Shown: positions 8,185 to 16,883 of the stretch, piece after piece | How positions within the stretch are numbered: position 1 is the first letter of the stretch | How the letters are laid out: each line of letters starts with the position of its first letter | Source of the DNA: an uncultured Flavobacterium sp. | GTDB taxonomy: Bacteria > Bacteroidota > Bacteroidia > Flavobacteriales > Flavobacteriaceae | Length of the DNA: 64,000 bases | Reading direction: 5' to 3' | Assembly: GCF_951805225.1 (NCBI RefSeq) | Contig: NZ_OX638201.1 | Span: 3,348,001-3,412,000, forward strand | The notes under the pieces: model-generated | The model's input: the letters and a program-made list of their open reading frames with translations, nothing else | Told to the model about the DNA's origin: nothing | Database searches by the model: none | Position numbers and translations under genes: made by a program

Positions 8185-9327
8185 TTATAAATTAGAACCT
8201 ATTTGTTTCTTATATTCTGACGGAGTTTGTCCCGTGACTTTTTTAAATGTCGTATTAAAAACCGTTTTTGAATTAAAACCTACAGAAAATCCAATTCCTA
8301 ATAAACTTAAACGATCCGTTTCAGAATCAATCATTAATTTTTTAGCTTCTTCAATTCGATATCTGTTTATAAACTGATAGAAATTTTCACCAAATCCATT
8401 ATTGATTACGTACGAAAGTATATGTGTAGAAATTTTCATCGAATCAGCCAGTTTTACCAAACTTAAACCAAATTCTAAAAATGGCTTTTCGGTTTCCATT
8501 AATTGTAATAATCTGATTTTTTGTTCTTCTAATTCTTCGTTGGTCAGCAATTGTTTTCGTTTGCCTTCCGGCAGAGAAGTTTCAACAATAATAGTTTCTA
8601 TTTCTTCTTTCTCTTTTAAACTATATGGAAAGATTTCTTTTTGTTTCTGCCAATAATAAGTTATGTAGAGAATACTTAAAAAGTAAATCAAACTTGTCAG
8701 GACATCAAAGGTTTTGTTTCCTTCGGATATTTGAAATACAATATCAAGAATCCAAAAAATCGTGATAAAAATAACGCCGACAATAATATTTTTCAGCCAT
8801 TTCAAATCCAGATTCTCAGAAGTAGAATTTAAAAGTTTAATCGTTTTTTCATGCTTAATAATTTTTCGATAAGCGAGAAAACAATAAATAAAAACGTACA
8901 GGCTGAAAATAAAATTAAATATTGCTATGGTTTTCTGTACAATTTCCGGACTTATATCTTCGGGTTTATTGTTGTCGTCTATTATCCAGGAAATAATAAG
9001 AAGAATAAAGATTAGGAAAGCAAAACTAAAATGCAAGTAATCAATTGCTTTCCATTTTCTAACTGGCTCGATATAATAGCAAACACTTAGATAAAACACC
9101 GGAGCAACAACAAAACTGGAGATGTTTATTAATTGATTCAGAATATCATCTTCTGTGAGTATTTTGCTGTCGACAATAACATTTTCGAGTAAGATTAAAA
9201 AAATACAGCCTACAAAAGATCCAAACCAGCGATTGGCTTTTATATTAATCTTATTTTGATTTACAAAAATTATAAATGTCAGTAAAAATGCTGCACCGCA
9301 AATTATTGCATTGAATATTGAGTACAT
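8185..9327 (-). CDS. Membrane-bound AraC-family transcription regulator
   Basis: 380 residues in two parts. Residues 1-225 hold about seven hydrophobic helices. Residues 275-375 are an AraC-type double helix-turn-helix (SLVKLADSMKISTHILSYVI, FINRYRIEEAKKLM, IGFSVGFNSKTVFNTTFKKVTGQTPSEYKK). Such 7TM-AraC proteins are common in Bacteroidota and presumably sense a membrane or periplasmic signal. The alpha/beta-hydrolase lipoprotein lies just downstream in the same direction. Confidence 0.87.
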   Translation of the reverse strand: MYSIFNAIICGAAFLLTFIIFVNQNKINIKANRWFGSFVGCIFLILLENVIVDSKILTEDDILNQLINISSFVVAPVFYLSVCYYIEPVRKWKAIDYLHFSFAFLIFILLIISWIIDDNNKPEDISPEIVQKTIAIFNFIFSLYVFIYCFLAYRKIIKHEKTIKLLNSTSENLDLKWLKNIIVGVIFITIFWILDIVFQISEGNKTFDVLTSLIYFLSILYITYYWQKQKEIFPYSLKEKEEIETIIVETSLPEGKRKQLLTNEELEEQKIRLLQLMETEKPFLEFGLSLVKLADSMKISTHILSYVINNGFGENFYQFINRYRIEEAKKLMIDSETDRLSLLGIGFSVGFNSKTVFNTTFKKVTGQTPSEYKKQIGSNL

Positions 9328-9417
9328 AAAACAATTTTGATCACAAATCTAAGTAATTAAGTTTGTCTTAGTCAACTTAAATAAGTTTAACAATTCGTAA
9401 ATGGTAATATAAAAGTT

Positions 9418-9425
9418 TACTTTTG
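9418..9425 (+). promoter_or_regulatory. -7 box TACTTTTG for the ABC-F gene
   Basis: An exact TAnnTTTG match 60 bp before the GTG start at 9486. No exact TTG lies at the expected -33 distance; TTC is the nearest. Confidence 0.4.
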
Positions 9426-9485
9426 CAAAAAGTTATGTTTTCTAAAACATTCATAACTTATAATTTATAACTCATATTTTACAAA

Positions 9486-11348
9486 GTGAATTACTTATCT
9501 GTAGAAAATATATCGAAGTCATTTGGCGAAAGAACGCTTTTTGACAATATCTCATTTGGAATCAATAAAGACCAAAAAATTGCTTTTATCGCTAAAAATG
9601 GTTCGGGAAAAACAACCATTATGAGTATTATCAATGGTTTGGATGAACCTGATACTGGACAAGTTGTTTTAAGAAAAGGAATCCGTATGGCGTTTCTTTC
9701 TCAAGATAATAATCTACAAGACGAGTTAACCATTGAAGAAAGCATTTTTGCATCAGACAATGAAACGCTTAAAGTAATTGAGGCTTACGAAAAAGCTCTT
9801 GAAAATCCAGACGATGAAGAAGCTTATCAAAAAGCTTTTGACGGAATGGACCAACATAATGCGTGGGATTTTGAAACGCAATACAAACAAATTTTATTCA
9901 AATTAAAACTGGAAGATTTTAAACTTAAAGTAAAAAATCTTTCAGGTGGACAAAAAAAGCGTCTTTCATTAGCGATCATTTTGATTAATCGCCCTGATTT
10001 ATTGATTCTTGATGAGCCAACCAATCACCTTGATCTTGAAATGATCGAATGGCTGGAAAGTTATTTTGCCAAAGAAAATATTACATTGTTTATGGTAACG
10101 CACGACCGTTTCTTCTTGGAGCGTGTTTGTAACGAAATCATCGAACTTGACAATGGTAAATTATACCAATACAAAGGAAATTATTCTTATTATTTAGAGA
10201 AAAAAGAAGAAAGAATTACTTCTGAAAACGCAAGTGTTGACAAGGCAAAAAACTTATTCGTAAAAGAATTAGAATGGATGCGCCGTCAGCCAAAAGCGAG
10301 AACAACAAAATCGAAATCACGTCAGGATGATTTTTATGTAATTAAAGAAAAAGCACAAAGTCGTCGTAAAGAAAACAAAGTTGAGCTTGAAATTAATATG
10401 GAAAGAATGGGAAGCAAGATTATTGAGCTTCACAAAATTTCTAAAAAATTCAAAGATCACGTCATTCTGGACAACTTTAGTTTTGATTTTCAGCGTGGAG
10501 AACGTATCGGAATTATTGGAAAAAATGGAACCGGAAAATCTACTTTCTTAAACCTTCTTACGGGAACACTTCCGTTGGATAGCGGACGAGTTGTAAAAGG
10601 AGAAACTATTAAAGTTGGTTATTACACACAAAGTGGAATTAATCCGAAACCAAATCAGCGTGTAATTGACATCATTAAAGAATACGGTGAATATATTCCG
10701 CTTGCAAAAGGTAGAATGATTTCGGCTTCGCAATTGTTAGAACGTTTTCTTTTTGATGCTAAAAAACAATATGATTTCGTAGAAAAATTAAGTGGTGGCG
10801 AATTAAAACGTTTGTATTTATGTACGGTTTTAATTCAGAATCCTAACTTTTTGATTCTGGATGAGCCTACAAACGATTTAGATATCGTGACTTTAAATGT
10901 ATTGGAAAGCTTCCTTTTAGATTATCCAGGTTGTTTATTGGTAGTTTCTCACGACCGTTACTTTATGGATAAAATCGTAGATCACTTATTTATCTTTAGA
11001 GGAAAAGGAGAAATTGAAAGCTTTCCAGGAAACTATTCTGATTTCAGAGCTTATGAAGATAGTGCCGATGTTGCTCAAAAAGAAGAAAACAAAGCCGAAA
11101 AGAAAGATTGGAAACAAAATAATCCAACAGGAAATCTAACTTTCAACGAGCAAAAAGAATATCAAAAACTAGAAAGAGAAATAAAAGATTTAGAAATTGA
11201 TAAATCTAAAATCGAACAATTATTCTCTGATGGAAAAGTTCCTGATGCTGATATTGAGAAAAAAGCTAACGAATTACAAAACATCATTAATAAAATAGAT
11301 CAGAAAGAAGAACGTTGGTTTGAACTTTCGGCTAAAATTGAAGGATAG
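9486..11348 (+). CDS. ABC-F family ATPase, Uup-like
   Basis: A 620-residue soluble protein with two ATP-binding cassettes and no membrane segments, so it is a translation-factor-type ABC-F protein, not a transporter. Cassette 1 has NGSGKTT (about 38-44), LSGGQKKRLSLA and LLILDEPTNHLDLEMIEW. The linker is basic (RQPKARTTKSKSRQDDF). Cassette 2 has GKNGTGKSTFLN, LSGGELKRLYLC and FLILDEPTNDLD. The C-terminal 80 residues form the coiled coil typical of Uup. The start codon is GTG at 9486. A strong terminator follows. Confidence 0.9.
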   Translation: MNYLSVENISKSFGERTLFDNISFGINKDQKIAFIAKNGSGKTTIMSIINGLDEPDTGQVVLRKGIRMAFLSQDNNLQDELTIEESIFASDNETLKVIEAYEKALENPDDEEAYQKAFDGMDQHNAWDFETQYKQILFKLKLEDFKLKVKNLSGGQKKRLSLAIILINRPDLLILDEPTNHLDLEMIEWLESYFAKENITLFMVTHDRFFLERVCNEIIELDNGKLYQYKGNYSYYLEKKEERITSENASVDKAKNLFVKELEWMRRQPKARTTKSKSRQDDFYVIKEKAQSRRKENKVELEINMERMGSKIIELHKISKKFKDHVILDNFSFDFQRGERIGIIGKNGTGKSTFLNLLTGTLPLDSGRVVKGETIKVGYYTQSGINPKPNQRVIDIIKEYGEYIPLAKGRMISASQLLERFLFDAKKQYDFVEKLSGGELKRLYLCTVLIQNPNFLILDEPTNDLDIVTLNVLESFLLDYPGCLLVVSHDRYFMDKIVDHLFIFRGKGEIESFPGNYSDFRAYEDSADVAQKEENKAEKKDWKQNNPTGNLTFNEQKEYQKLEREIKDLEIDKSKIEQLFSDGKVPDADIEKKANELQNIINKIDQKEERWFELSAKIEG

Positions 11349-11370
11349 TTTTTTAGAATATACAAAATAA

Positions 11371-11416
11371 AAAACGCAGAGTTCCACTAATTTTTAGTGA
11401 ATCTTTGCGTTTTTTC
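11371..11416 (+). terminator. Hairpin terminator after the ABC-F gene
   Basis: AAAACGCAGAGTTCCACTA pairs imperfectly with TAGTGAATCTTTGCGTTTT and ends in a T tract. Confidence 0.8.
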
Positions 11417-11487
11417 TTTATGAATCTATATTGAAGGAAAATTAGCAAATTTTACTAAATTAGCAAACTTAAAAAACAAGTATCCAT

Positions 11488-11964
11488 ATGAAATACCTTT
11501 TAACTTCATTACTAACTTTAACGTTATTTATTTCTTGCGTTAACAATGACAAACCAGTTATTCAAGAGCCTCAAAAAACAGATTATACTGTTGAAAACGA
11601 AAAAGAAATTAAAGATTATATTGCTCTAAATAAACTTACTGCCGTAAGAAGCGATTCTGGTTTGTATTATGTTATCAATGAACCTGGAACGGGAGCAAAA
11701 CCAACAGCAACATCAAATGTAACTGTTGCTTACAAAGGTTATTTTACAAGCGGAAAAATATTCGATCAAAGCAGTGCTGCAGGTATTTCTTTTCCTTTAG
11801 ACAAAGTTATTAAAGGTTGGACCGAAGGTATTCCTTTGTTTAAAGAAGGTGGAAGCGGAATTTTATTAATCCCTTCACATTTAGCTTACGGTAGCTCTAA
11901 TAATAGTGGGATTCCAGCGGGTTCAGTTCTTATTTTCGACGTTAAATTGATTAAAGTTAATTAA
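11488..11964 (+). CDS. FKBP-type peptidyl-prolyl isomerase lipoprotein
   Basis: 158 residues with a lipobox (LTLFISC, Cys about residue 17). Residues 65-158 form one FKBP domain: VTVAYKGYFTSGKIFDQS, FPLDKVIKGWTEGIPLFKEG, LLIPSHLAYG and GSVLIFDVKLI. These carry the aromatic and Asp residues of the active site. It probably helps fold exported proteins at the envelope. It is a single-gene unit between terminators. Confidence 0.92.
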   Translation: MKYLLTSLLTLTLFISCVNNDKPVIQEPQKTDYTVENEKEIKDYIALNKLTAVRSDSGLYYVINEPGTGAKPTATSNVTVAYKGYFTSGKIFDQSSAAGISFPLDKVIKGWTEGIPLFKEGGSGILLIPSHLAYGSSNNSGIPAGSVLIFDVKLIKVN

Positions 11965-11986
11965 GAGAACAATTTTACAATCATAC

Positions 11987-12026
11987 AAAAGCCACAACAG
12001 AATTATTTTTTTGTTGTGGCTTTTTC
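11987..12026 (+). terminator. Hairpin terminator after the FKBP gene
   Basis: AAAAGCCACAACA pairs with TGTTGTGGCTTTT and is followed by a T-rich tract. Confidence 0.85.
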
Positions 12027-12192
12027 TTTTCTTTTAAATAGTCAAAAATAAAATAGCGACAAAAAAAACATTAATTATAAGAATAAGAATTCCATTATGT
12101 AATGATTCTAAAAAATTGTATAACTGATAGTTAATCTATTTTACGAGCTTTGTTTAAGTGAAAATGAATTCACAATTAAACATTATATAAAA

Positions 12193-12735
12193 ATGGAAAA
12201 TCTACATAATCCCGATGGAACAAAACATGAAATATTAACCGGAATGTTTTCGGATCGCGACAGTATAGAAAGAGCTTATGACAATTTAAGCGAAAGAGGT
12301 TATTCAAAAGATGAAATCAATCTTATCATGTCAGATGATACGCGAAAAAAACATTATTCTGACAAAGATGATCATTCAGAACTAGGCACAAAAGCCGCCG
12401 AAACTGCAGGAACAGGATCTGCAATTGGCGGAACAATTGGCGCTATTGTAGGAGTTGTTGCTGCATTAGGAACAAGCCTTGTTATTCCCGGATTAGGATT
12501 AATCGTAGCTGGTCCGCTTGCTGCGGGATTAGCAGGTGCAGGTGCCGGAGGAATTACAGGAGGTTTAATTGGAGCTCTTGTAGGATCTGGAATTCCGGAA
12601 GACAGAGCAAAAATTTACGAAGACGGAATTAAAAATGGTCACGTAGTTTTAGGCGTTCACCCACGCAACAATGAAGACGCTGAATATTTTGAACAAATAT
12701 GGAGAGCTAATAAAGGAGAAAACATTTACCGTTAA
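12193..12735 (+). CDS. General stress protein, YflT/GsiB17M-like with Gly-rich core
   Basis: 180 residues. The N-terminus (GMFSDRDSIERAYDNLSERGYSKDEINLIMSDD) is the regulator-like fold seen in heat-induced YflT/'general stress protein 17M' domains. Residues 70-135 are a Gly/Ala-rich hydrophobic stretch (GTGSAIGGTIGAIVG, LAGAGAGGITGGLIGALVG) that could form a helical hairpin in a membrane. The C-terminal GIPEDRAKIYEDGIKNGHVVLGVHP completes the family pattern. The exact function is unknown; members are linked with stress response. Confidence 0.75.
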   Translation: MENLHNPDGTKHEILTGMFSDRDSIERAYDNLSERGYSKDEINLIMSDDTRKKHYSDKDDHSELGTKAAETAGTGSAIGGTIGAIVGVVAALGTSLVIPGLGLIVAGPLAAGLAGAGAGGITGGLIGALVGSGIPEDRAKIYEDGIKNGHVVLGVHPRNNEDAEYFEQIWRANKGENIYR

Positions 12736-12756
12736 TTCAATATTTTCTACAAAAGA

Positions 12757-12793
12757 AAACCACAACAAAATTTATTCTGTTGTGGTTTTTTAT
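12757..12793 (+). terminator. Hairpin terminator after the stress-protein gene
   Basis: AAAACCACAACA pairs with TGTTGTGGTTTT, followed by T residues. It is closely similar to the hairpin at 11987. Confidence 0.82.
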
Positions 12794-12836
12794 TTTTAAA
12801 AACTGAAAACTTAGACTGAAAACTGATTACCAAATT

Positions 12837-14387
12837 CTACCAAGGAATCGGATTATAATCTTTCAGGAACTTTCCGCACCAATGTTTTCCTGTATTGATT
12901 CCATCAAATAAAGGATCCATAACACGAGCCGCGCCATCAACAATATCCAATGGCGGTTGAAAATCTTCTAATTCTTGTTTCTTTTTTGCCAATTCAGCAG
13001 GATCTTCGTCTGTTACCCAACCTGTGTCAACGGCATTCATAAAAATTCCGTGTTTTGCCAAAGTTCCAGATGATGTATGTGTCAACATATTCAATGCAGC
13101 TTTGGCCATATTTGTATGCGGATGACGATCTTCCTTAAAGAAACGATGAAACTTCCCTTCCATCGCCGATACATTTATAATGTGTTTTTTGCCTGTATTA
13201 TCTTTTTTCATTACTTCAGAAAGTCGATTACATAACACAAAAGGGGCAACAGAATTCACCAATTGTACTTCAATCATTTCCGTAGTTTCTATTTGACCTA
13301 AACGCAAACGCCAACTATTTGTTTTACGTAAATCTACTTGTTGTAAATCGGCATCGAGTTCTCCTTCCGGAAAAACTTCATTTGCTACCAAAGCATTATC
13401 AAAAGAATACGGAATTTGAGATAATTGAGCCGAAGCGCGTAAACCAATTCCGGGTTCTGGTCCGTGCCAGGTTACAGGCATATTTTCATTCGAAGAAAAA
13501 CCTGTTGTCAAAACTTTTAGTTCATCCAGACAATTCAAATGATCTAATAATAAATCTTGCGCTTGCTTCGGAAGTGAAGTTATTGGTAATTCTTCATTTT
13601 CCATTAAATGGGAATAAAATCCAGACGGACGTCTCACCGTTTGTGCTGCATTATTAATCAGAATGTCGAGACGCTCATATTTTTGCTCTATAAAATTGCA
13701 GAAAATCTCCACACTCGGAATATGTCTTAAATCTAAACCATGAATTTTTAAGCGATGTCCCCATTCCATGAAATCTTCTTCTTTAGCAAATCGCAAAGCC
13801 GAATCTACCGGAAAACGTGTCGTCGCAATAACAGTTGCTCCACCACGCAAAAGCATCAATGTAATATGATAACCAATTTTTAATCGGGAACCTGTAATAA
13901 CAGCAATTTGTCCTTTTACATCGGCAGTTTGAAAACGTTTGGCATAATTAAAGTCACCACAATCTGTACACATTGTGTCATAAAAGTGGTGCATTTTAGT
14001 AAATTCTGTTTTGCAAACGTAGCAATTTCGTGGCGTTTCGAGTTCTAATTGTTCTTTTAGAGCAAGATCATTTAAAGCCAATAATTTTGGTGCAACAAAT
14101 ATGCTTGCTTCACGTGCATGACGAATTCCGGTTTCTTTACGTGCCGTTTTGTCTTTCTTCTCTTTTTTGCGTTTTGCAGCTTGCAAACCATCTTTTACTC
14201 TTCTGGAAAACTCATCACGATCCGGTCTCGAAAACATTCCTGCTTCTTTGATTAAGGCAATTCGTTGTTCTTTCGGAATATCAAATATCTGATCTGTATT
14301 GGCATTCAGTTGTGCTAAAATGGCAATGCATTTATTAATTTCTTCCGAGGTTATTGTATTCTTACTTTCTACTTCTTCCTTCAACAT
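12837..14387 (-). CDS. Atypical short-chain dehydrogenase with N-terminal zinc ribbon
   Basis: 516 residues from the ATG at 14387. The longer frame (TTG at 14420) is rejected because that TTG is the end of the -7 box TATATTTG. Residues 1-115 are helical and Lys-rich. CYVC (122-125) with CTDC (140-143) is a small zinc-ribbon-like module. From 160 an SDR follows: ITGSRLKIGYH nucleotide loop, DILINNAAQ (241-249), NSVAPF (378-383), INVSAMEGKF (404-413). The usual Tyr-x-x-x-Lys is T425-N-M-A-K429, so the catalytic Tyr is absent. About 130 residues lie between NNAA and NSVAPF, far more than usual. The substrate is unknown. Confidence 0.8.
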   Translation of the reverse strand: MLKEEVESKNTITSEEINKCIAILAQLNANTDQIFDIPKEQRIALIKEAGMFSRPDRDEFSRRVKDGLQAAKRKKEKKDKTARKETGIRHAREASIFVAPKLLALNDLALKEQLELETPRNCYVCKTEFTKMHHFYDTMCTDCGDFNYAKRFQTADVKGQIAVITGSRLKIGYHITLMLLRGGATVIATTRFPVDSALRFAKEEDFMEWGHRLKIHGLDLRHIPSVEIFCNFIEQKYERLDILINNAAQTVRRPSGFYSHLMENEELPITSLPKQAQDLLLDHLNCLDELKVLTTGFSSNENMPVTWHGPEPGIGLRASAQLSQIPYSFDNALVANEVFPEGELDADLQQVDLRKTNSWRLRLGQIETTEMIEVQLVNSVAPFVLCNRLSEVMKKDNTGKKHIINVSAMEGKFHRFFKEDRHPHTNMAKAALNMLTHTSSGTLAKHGIFMNAVDTGWVTDEDPAELAKKKQELEDFQPPLDIVDGAARVMDPLFDGINTGKHWCGKFLKDYNPIPW

Positions 14388-14417
14388 TATAAAACGTATT
14401 ACTATTTGCTTAATGGA

Positions 14418-14451
14418 CAAATATAGTCTTTTTGAAAGTCATAAAGTTCAA
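14418..14451 (-). promoter_or_regulatory. Promoter for the zinc-ribbon SDR
   Basis: On the minus strand TTG (14451-14449), 23 nt, TATATTTG (14425-14418). The ATG at 14387 lies about 30 bp downstream. Confidence 0.55.
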
Positions 14452-14513
14452 AGTCAAAAGTCGTAAAGCATCGTTTTATACCTTTAAAATTTTCGACTTT
14501 ACGACTTTCGACT
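14452..14513. repeat. Inverted repeat AGTCAAAAGTCGTAAAG
   Basis: AGTCAAAAGTCGTAAAG (14452-14468) pairs with CTTTACGACTTTCGACT (14497-14513), one mismatch. It lies between two divergent genes, just upstream of a -7-like TATCTTCG (14520-14527) for the methyltransferase. Confidence 0.6.
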
Positions 14514-14549
14514 TTTTTGTATCTTCGCGCCTACTTGTTAAACATTTAT

Positions 14550-15329
14550 ATGCTATTTCAAATTAAATCTTATTTAAAATTCCTTTGGGATTCCAAAAAC
14601 GAGCATGGAGTACATTCGCCGTTTGTTTTTAATTTATTGACAAAATGTTTTTACGACAAGAAAGCAAAACCCGAATATTCGATTTTGCGAAACTATAGAA
14701 AATCATTACTTAATAATAAAAACTTTATTGAAGTAACTGATTTTGGTGCTGGTTCAAAAGTTTTTAAATCGAATAGAAGACAGATTTCTAAAATTGCATC
14801 GACAGCAGGAATTTCTCCAAAACGTGCCGAATTATTATTTCGCGTAACTAATTATTTTCAACCCAAAAATATTCTTGAAATCGGAACTTCTTTAGGTTTG
14901 GCAACTTCTGCTTTGGCTTTAGGAAATCCAAAAGCAAAAATAATTACGCTCGAAGGTTGTCCGCAAACGGCAAATGTTGCTAAAAATCATTTAGAAAATT
15001 TTGATTGCAAAAATGTAGATACTATTATAACCGAATTTGAAAACTTTTTAGTTTCTACAAATCTTCAGGCGACAGATTATGATCTTATTTATTTTGATGG
15101 TAATCATTCTAAGAAAGCTACTTTGGCCTATTTTGATCTTTTGTTACAAACGATTACCAATGATTGTGTTTGGATTTTCGATGATATTCATTGGTCTCCA
15201 GAAATGGAAGAAGCTTGGGAAATCATAAAAGACCATCCAAAAGTTACGGTAACAATTGATACTTTTCAATGGGGATTTGTCTTTTTTAGATATGAGCAAG
15301 AAAAAGAGCATTTTGTGATTCGTGCTTAA
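14550..15329 (+). CDS. Class I SAM-dependent methyltransferase
   Basis: 259 residues from the ATG at 14550; the frame is open to an upstream ATG at 14517, but that lies before the -7-like box TATCTTCG at 14520-14527. The SAM-binding region is NILEIGTSLGLATSALALGN with AKIITLEGCPQTANVAKNHL, then DLIYFDGNHSKKATLAYFDL and WIFDDIHWSPEMEEAWEII. This is the O-methyltransferase (catechol-OMT-like) arrangement with acidic metal-site residues. The N-terminal LWDSKNEHGVHSPFVFNL is typical of a Bacteroidota subgroup. The substrate is unknown. Confidence 0.85.
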   Translation: MLFQIKSYLKFLWDSKNEHGVHSPFVFNLLTKCFYDKKAKPEYSILRNYRKSLLNNKNFIEVTDFGAGSKVFKSNRRQISKIASTAGISPKRAELLFRVTNYFQPKNILEIGTSLGLATSALALGNPKAKIITLEGCPQTANVAKNHLENFDCKNVDTIITEFENFLVSTNLQATDYDLIYFDGNHSKKATLAYFDLLLQTITNDCVWIFDDIHWSPEMEEAWEIIKDHPKVTVTIDTFQWGFVFFRYEQEKEHFVIRA

Positions 15330-15364
15330 TATCTGACAAAAAAATATTTTCTAAGATGTTTTAT

Positions 15365-15408
15365 TATCTTTGAAATTAATTTTTTTAGTAGAGATAGCTT
15401 TATCTTTG
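15365..15408 (+). promoter_or_regulatory. Two -7 boxes in tandem before the second XRE gene
   Basis: TATCTTTG at 15365-15372 and at 15401-15408, 36 bp apart, against 37 bp at the first copy. The shared context is AGCTTTATCTTTGAACC here and GGCTTTATCTTTGAGCC there. Confidence 0.5.
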
Positions 15409-15433
15409 AACCTTAAGAAAAACGACACTCATT

Positions 15434-15823
15434 ATGGAACAGAAAATTCATCAAGGAAGAAACGTAAAACGCTTCAGAGAAATGCTCGGCGTTAAACAGG
15501 AAGCATTAGCTTATGATTTGGGAGAAAACTGGAATCAGAAGAAAATTTCGATACTGGAACAAAAAGAGATAATTGAAGATAATCTGCTTAAACAAATCTC
15601 TAATTCTTTGAAAATTCCTGTTGAAGCTTTTCAAAATTTTGATGAGGAACAAGCAGTAAATATTATTGCTAATACTTTTAGTGATAGTTCATTAATAATT
15701 AATAATTACAATCCAATTGAAAAAATCATTCAATTGCATGAAGAAAAAATCGCACTGTATGAGCGTATGCTGAAAGAGAAAGATGAAATGATGGTAAAGC
15801 TTGAAAAACTAAACATCAAATAA
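15434..15823 (+). CDS. XRE-family helix-turn-helix regulator, copy 2
   Basis: 129 residues and a close paralogue of the protein at 6432: the same start MEQKIHQGRNVKRFREMLG, the same FQNFDEEQAVNII centre, and the same C-terminal YERMLKEKDEMM helix. The differences gather in the linker (SDSSLIINNYN here, AEHAFSNSFNYGTINFN there). Both have the same pair of -7 boxes upstream, so the whole unit was duplicated with its promoter and later diverged. A hairpin terminator follows at once. No toxin-like partner is adjacent. Confidence 0.85.
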   Translation: MEQKIHQGRNVKRFREMLGVKQEALAYDLGENWNQKKISILEQKEIIEDNLLKQISNSLKIPVEAFQNFDEEQAVNIIANTFSDSSLIINNYNPIEKIIQLHEEKIALYERMLKEKDEMMVKLEKLNIK

Positions 15824-15856
15824 ATTTCAGGACGATTCAGCAAGATTAGGACATAA

Positions 15857-15888
15857 AAAAATGACAACCATTTCTGATTGTCATTTTA
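15857..15888. terminator. Bidirectional hairpin terminator
   Basis: AAAATGACAA pairs with TTGTCATTTT around a short loop, between the XRE gene and the opposing lipoprotein gene. Confidence 0.8.
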
Positions 15889-15913
15889 ATACTAATTCAA
15901 TTTAACTTAATAA

Positions 15914-16573
15914 TTATTTTTTTGCTTCTGCAGTTTCTTCAGATTTAGCTCCCATTCTATTTAAAGTATACATTGGAGCAAATTTCAATTTCAAACCGGC
16001 AATTTTTCTGTTATCTTCAGATGTTAAGCCTTCTTTTTCAACAGTATTTTTTCTGCTGTCAAGTGCTTCATACATCATTTTAATTTTATCCCAGTCTTCA
16101 CGTGAATATTTATCTTTATTATTCTCTACGGTATGAACAAATTGTTGGTATACACTGTGAATATTTTTAGCGTTTACCCAATCAAAATTCATATCCTCTC
16201 CAATTTTCCCTTCACCAAACAAGGAATTTCTTAATTGTTGTTGTGGACTTGGAGCAGGTGGGGCAAAAACGGTGGTCATTTCTTTTTTAAACTCTTCGTA
16301 TTTCACTTTACTTGTATTCACTTTTTCGGTCGCAGCCGAATTATCTTTAATATCTGCTAAAGCTAATTCTGCTTCTGCAGCTTTTTTATCATACTCAGCT
16401 TCAACATTTTTCCAATCTGCTTTCAGATCATCTGCTTTAACATTTTTAACTGAGTCGACATAAGCGACATAAGAGTCTACTGTTTTTTGAGCTTTTTCTT
16501 GTTTTTCATCTTTACAAGACGTAAAACTTAACGCTATTAAAGCAATTCCTGATAATAATTGTATGTTTTTCAT
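15914..16573 (-). CDS. Lipoprotein with long charged helices, unknown
   Basis: 219 residues. Lipobox ALSFTSC (Cys about residue 20). The mature part is rich in Lys, Glu, Asp and Ala and is probably almost all alpha-helical or coiled-coil (VDSYVAYVDSVKNVKADDLKADW, AEYDKKAAEAELALADI, TSKVKYEEFKKEM). A Pro-rich break APPAPSPQQQL (about 120-130) divides two helical halves. This type of lipoprotein is common in Flavobacteria, but no biochemical role is known to me. A single-gene unit. Confidence 0.7.
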   Translation of the reverse strand: MKNIQLLSGIALIALSFTSCKDEKQEKAQKTVDSYVAYVDSVKNVKADDLKADWKNVEAEYDKKAAEAELALADIKDNSAATEKVNTSKVKYEEFKKEMTTVFAPPAPSPQQQLRNSLFGEGKIGEDMNFDWVNAKNIHSVYQQFVHTVENNKDKYSREDWDKIKMMYEALDSRKNTVEKEGLTSEDNRKIAGLKLKFAPMYTLNRMGAKSEETAEAKK

Positions 16574-16883
16574 AATTCTGATTATTTAAGATTAGATAAC
16601 AAATGTAAGCTACAAAACAGCGCTTACTATTACATAATTATCACTTTTAAAATATTTAAAACATTATAATTCAATAAAATAACAGAAAAATGAAAATTAT
16701 ATAAAAACAATACAAAATCACATAACATATTTTCATGTGATTAAATTATAATTTTTATAAAAATGATAATTTGTACAAAATCATGATTTTAAATCCTGAC
16801 AGTTGTAACAAAAATCAATTAGAAACTACTTATCGTTTATTGAAAAGTGTTTTGTACTTTTAAATCCAAAATTGTAAATCAAA
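16574..16883. other. Divergent intergenic region, AT-rich, with an inverted repeat
   Basis: 310 bp between divergent genes. AATCACAT (16717-16724) and ATGTGATT (16735-16742) form an 8-bp inverted repeat with a 10-bp gap that could be an operator. A -7-like TACTTTTA lies at 16855-16862 before the ABC gene. No ORF or RNA gene is seen. Confidence 0.4.

Noticed and set aside
6432..15823. XRE genes as antitoxins of toxin-antitoxin pairs
   Set aside because: Neither has an adjacent small toxin-like gene; each is bounded by a terminator or an opposing gene.
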